From NCBI GenBank assembly GCA_024362935.1, contig JANCRA010000010.1:8114501-8178500 (forward strand): DNA of 64,000 nt, read 5' to 3'. Each line of letters starts with the position of its first letter. Position 1 is the first letter of the stretch. The DNA is from Setophaga petechia (lineage: Eukaryota > Chordata > Aves > Passeriformes > Parulidae). The translations under genes were made by a program, and so were the position numbers. The notes below the pieces were generated by a model that made no database searches, was not told the DNA's origin, and was given only the letters and a program-made list of their open reading frames with translations. Positions 60,801 through 64,000 of this stretch are shown here, one piece after another.

Positions 60801-63706
60801 GCAGAGGGAAGGTACTAATAATTGGTGATGCAGCTTCAAGTGTGCAGCTCAGAACAAAGCTGTGTGCTGGCAAGGGATGACAGCCCACAGCTGATGTCTT
60901 ACTATCACCTCTTTCAGCAGAAATTGGAAGTATTTTCTCTCCTTCCCACTTCTACATGATACCAGGTTTAAACCTTGAAATGACAGCTACAGAAAAAAAT
61001 ATTAGGAAAATAAATTGGGCTTAGATCTGCATAATTTCCCCAAGTAGTTTATTACAACTTCAACCTTCCCCCATCAGTGCTTTACATGATGGCAACACAG
61101 CCTTGCATCTACAACAACAATGAACACAGGAACCCAAGGTACCACATCAGAAATGAATCCAAGCTCCCATGGAGCTAGCAGATTACATTTCTGAGAAGCC
61201 CATGGATGGCTATATAGTTTCTGGAAATCACACCCTTTCCCTTCAAGTGGATGGCCCTGTTTATGCCCTTAGAGTTCCCCTGAAACACAAAATACTCAGG
61301 AATTATGATTTCAACTGAGCACTAGGAGCATCTTCAGCCCTTCTGAAGAGAAAATAGTGACACCTGTTATGTGCTGTTTATGAATGTTTTCTGTTGCTTT
61401 GAAGAAGCAGTGGTGTTCTCCTTTCACAAAGGAGTCAGCAGGCCCAAAGCTGACACACACATTGGTTTGGATCTGCTGCCTGCAGGGAGCAGCACCCATT
61501 TGTGCTTTGGCAGAAATGCCTTGGAAAGACAACCAGCCCCACACCAGGCACTGCTTCCAGCTCCCCTGGATCTCTGCACACCACAGCTCCTACCAGAGCA
61601 CATCCAACTGCATCCAAGAGGGGCAACAGTGGCTCTGCTGGAGCTGCACTCCCTTCTCCCAGCCCAAGGTGGAAAAGCCAAAGCTGAGACACGCAAGTCA
61701 ATGCCCCCCACATCTGCCTTGCTCCTGCCCACATCCCTCCTTCTGAGGTGCCTTTTTTATGCCTTAGTCCAGGAATGAGGAATTCTTCCAGGCTCATTTG
61801 CTAAAGTTTCTTTGGTGTCAGTTTGTGTTGCTTCTACATATCAAAACCTTGGCATGAAAGCAGCATGTCAGGAATACCTACCTGTACAGATGCATTAAAA
61901 TGGTGTTAAATACAACATACACAGAGTAGAACCAATGGGAAAGTAAGTGCTTCAAAGATGGTAAAAATGCTACAAAAAAGGTAAAAGGTTGAAGAACACA
62001 GTTACTCAAGGCAGCTTTTTGGTTTTTTACTATTTCAGGGCTACTTCCAATTTTATCCTATAACTTACTAATTTATTCCTCCCCCACTGATCTCAATTTC
62101 TCTTTCTGCTAGGTTTAAAACAACATTTAGAATTTTCTACAGTTACACAATATCTTCGACAGAGATATTTGCATTGCTTATATTTAGGTTAAATCCCACA
62201 CGTACTGTTTACTGCAATACTTGCCTCCTCTAAACACCTATGAAGTTGAAAAGGAGCCATTACACATCCATCATCAGAAATGTGGATGTGATTAATGTAA
62301 TGAAAGATAACAATCACATTCCAAGCTTACTAGGCAGACGTAAAAACAGTATTAAAATATCTTGTGTATACATTGGGTTGCTTTTTACTCACAAGTATGA
62401 GGGCCCAGTGTCACACAAGATTTCCCTCCCCTCCTCCAGTGTTCAGTGTTTTAAAGATCACAGCAAAAGTGCTTTTTTGCATTTCTGCCAAGTGAACTTA
62501 AATACCTTTTGGGTTTCATCCTACACTATTTTAGACTGCTTGTAGTTGTGGCATGTTTTTTTAATCCCTGAAACAGCCTTCAATCTCCTGATGGGCCCTC
62601 CAACCCATCATCTTACACTCTTTGACAAGTACTTTGACAAGTTAACTCTCTCAAGAGCAGAGAGCTAACTCAGACTACTAATCAGTATGTTCAACACCAA
62701 GAGTTTAAGACCTACTTGTTCTTCCTCAGTAACAGTATTGAAACTCACAGAAAAACCCTCCCAACAGATTTTTCCATCCTATCACCATAGTCTCCGATAC
62801 AAGAGACCTCCAATGTTTGCCATTCCATACTTTCTCCCTGCTTCTCACATACCTTGGAAATAAACACAATGAAATTCAGGTCCAGCCCACCAGAAACAGT
62901 ATTTCTCCACAATGAGCAGTTTAGTTAATCAAAAACACTTCTATCCCCAAATTCTTATTAAGTAAACACATTCTGTGATGATCACCATTCATGGCTGGTT
63001 CTCTTCCAACATTGCTTATTGACTCCAAGAAAGAACTGTTTGTTAATATTTTAGCAAGGGATTGGTTGTTTGTAGCTGTAGGTGAAAAACATGTTCCAGC
63101 AAGGAGGCACAGAAGGGCCCAGACTTGTTAATGGGAGGAGGATTCTGCAGAGATTGGACTGTGTAGGTGACTGCAGGGTGGGGGAAAGGAGCAGGATCTG
63201 AACAGAGTTCACCTATGGGCTGTGCTGTAACAGAGGAGGAAAGAGAGACACAGATTATTCACCAAAACAGAGTTGTTCTGCCAACCACTCCTTTAGGCAT
63301 CACCTTAGATAAACCCTGGCTAACAGCACAGTCCATCAGAACTGCTCCAGCAGCCTCTACCATGCTGCAGCACAAAGAAACTGGGGAAGAGCAGGGCCTA
63401 AGGTGGAAGTCAGTGTCAGGAAACAGTCAAAATACTACTAAAAAGCAGAGGTTTTGAACTAGTCTTTATTATTCTAATATTATTCTATGAAACTATTGCA
63501 AAACATTCCCAGTTCTTCCAGTCACAGGTACCTTCATCAATAACAAATTAAAAAGCAAACCATACCTGAGTCAGAACATCCAGCTGTCCCATAATATGCT
63601 CCAGGGTATTTGCAAGACTGGTCTCCTCCTCTTGCTGCTCGTGGGTTGTAACAGAATCCTGAGTTTTTGTTTTCTTATGATGAATGCCACCATCCATTTC
63701 TGACTG
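51786..63706 (-). CDS. POC1A: POC1A, POC1 centriolar protein A (3' part: last two coding exons)
   Basis: The window holds the C-terminal 79 residues, joined from 63706-63566 and 51884-51786. POC1A is a centriole and basal-body protein with seven N-terminal WD40 repeats and a C-terminal coiled coil (POC1 motif), needed for centriole integrity and ciliogenesis. The visible part is the coiled coil, [15 protein letters not shown] joined to [18 protein letters not shown]. This matches the POC1 family. POC1A rather than POC1B is chosen mainly because DUSP7 is next door (POC1B neighbours DUSP6). The WD40 exons are outside the window. Confidence 0.93.
52840..52990 (-). repeat. MIR-type ancient SINE (minus strand)
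   Basis: The plus strand reads CATTATCCCCATTTTACAGC, then TGGGGAAACGAAAGCACAAA, GAGAGGAAATAGCTTGGC and TAAGGCCACTTGAGAC. This is the reverse complement of the MIR core in the correct order. Upstream AGCACATCTTTAAGTGCCTG fits the adjoining MIR part. Confidence 0.8.
55229..55252 (+). repeat. 12-bp tandem pair
   Basis: GGAATAACTAAT occurs twice in a row. It has no known role. Confidence 0.85.
55385..55409. repeat. Perfect 10-bp hairpin
   Basis: ATTCCCTGAC and its exact reverse complement GTCAGGGAAT flank the loop CAATA. It lies inside the POC1A last intron and is not followed by a T run. Confidence 0.85.
57515..57660 (+). mobile_element. CR1 LINE 3' end (plus strand)
   Basis: The diagnostic CR1 tail is present in order: GGTGGTGAGGTCTTGGCCCA, GCCCAGGGAAGCTGTGGCTG, CCCCATCCCTGGCAGTGTTC, AAGGCCAGGCTGGATGGGGC, AACTTTAAGGTCCCTTCCAA and ACCATTCTATCATTCTCA. 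It is 5'-truncated with a small internal deletion after GGGGCT. This is the best preserved CR1 in the window. It sits in the POC1A intron, antisense to the gene. Confidence 0.95.
63566..63706 (-). CDS. POC1A: POC1A penultimate coding exon
   Basis: It encodes 47 residues in phase 0, from [12 protein letters not shown] to GQLDVLTQ. The acceptor is TTTTTCTAG (at 63707), and the alternative CAG three bases later would remove one glutamine. The donor GTATG starts at 63565. The first half is a hydrophilic Lys/Gln/Glu-rich linker, and the second half starts the coiled coil with LEHIMGQL. Confidence 0.92.
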
Positions 63707-64000
63707 CTAGAAAAATAAACAGACATGATCTGCTATTGCAATGCAAATAACTGCACAGGGATTGCTGTTCCATGGAGGGTAAACAGTAGTGGACAGTTTA
63801 TGCTGGGACAGTCTATGCTATTAAAAACAGGGAAAGGAGGAAAGGAATTGTTCTTGCCACTGCTGGAAAAGGAAAAGCTTCTGCTGCCTTGTCTGCCTGT
63901 TCCAGGTGGAGGGTGGTTTTGTTGTGTTCTGGGGGGTTTTGTGTGTGCTTTTGTTTGTTTTTAAACTCCCACCGGGAAAGGCAAACCTTAAATAAAAATC
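63707..64000 (-). other. POC1A: POC1A intron upstream of the penultimate exon (partial)
   Basis: This is the start of the next intron towards the 5' end of POC1A. GT-rich sequence lies at about 63900-63960. No exon is seen. Confidence 0.8.

Larger units (their letters stand above)
51885..63565 (-). other. POC1A: POC1A last intron (11.7 kb)
   Basis: Bounded by donor GTATG at 63565 and acceptor GCAG at 51885. It is AT-rich and contains a MIR-type remnant, a CR1 3' end, a short hairpin and a 12-bp tandem pair. No further POC1A exon is recognised in it. The open frames inside lack known motifs. Confidence 0.85.

Overview
This is vertebrate nuclear DNA, almost certainly from a bird and probably a songbird. 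It has spliced genes with GT/AG introns, a GC-rich CpG-island promoter, and several decayed copies of the avian CR1 retrotransposon. It also has a SINE with a tRNA-Ile(AAT) head and a CR1-like tail, an arrangement I know from passerines (TguSINE1 type). The gene order DUSP7 - POC1A matches human 3p21 and, by expectation, chicken chromosome 12. No bacterial, plasmid, phage or CRISPR feature is visible.

Positions 1-7240 hold the complete coding sequence of DUSP7 (MAP-kinase phosphatase MKP-X/PYST2) on the minus strand. It has three coding exons (6621-7032, 3916-4344, 1126-1433), joins in frame and encodes 382 residues. About 1.1 kb of 3'UTR lies below the stop. The promoter lies in a CpG island at about 6600-7560. 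Positions 51600-64000 hold the 3' end of POC1A, also on the minus strand: the last two coding exons (63566-63706 and 51786-51884), an 11.7 kb last intron, a short 3'UTR and a poly(A) signal. The WD40-repeat exons lie beyond the right edge of the window.

The 44 kb between the genes (about 7.6-51.6 kb) contains no recognisable protein gene. The many open frames there have no family signature, and most overlap one another or repeats. What can be supported is: decayed CR1 fragments in both orientations, the tRNA-Ile SINE, MIR-like ancient SINE remnants, a long inverted repeat of 130 bp arms (9583-9712 / 10081-10210), a short perfect hairpin embedded in a small repeat family (33898-33980), a tandem duplication that makes four GATA motifs (41282-41349), and a possible orphan exon at 9496-9556 on the minus strand.

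The two genes are not known to act in one pathway. DUSP7 dephosphorylates ERK in the cytoplasm and POC1A is a centriole protein. Their adjacency is nevertheless old: the paralogues DUSP6 and POC1B are also neighbours in vertebrates, so the pair looks like one half of a duplicated ancestral block. The most unusual feature without an explanation is the long inverted repeat beside a CpG-rich patch about 2.5 kb upstream of the DUSP7 promoter.
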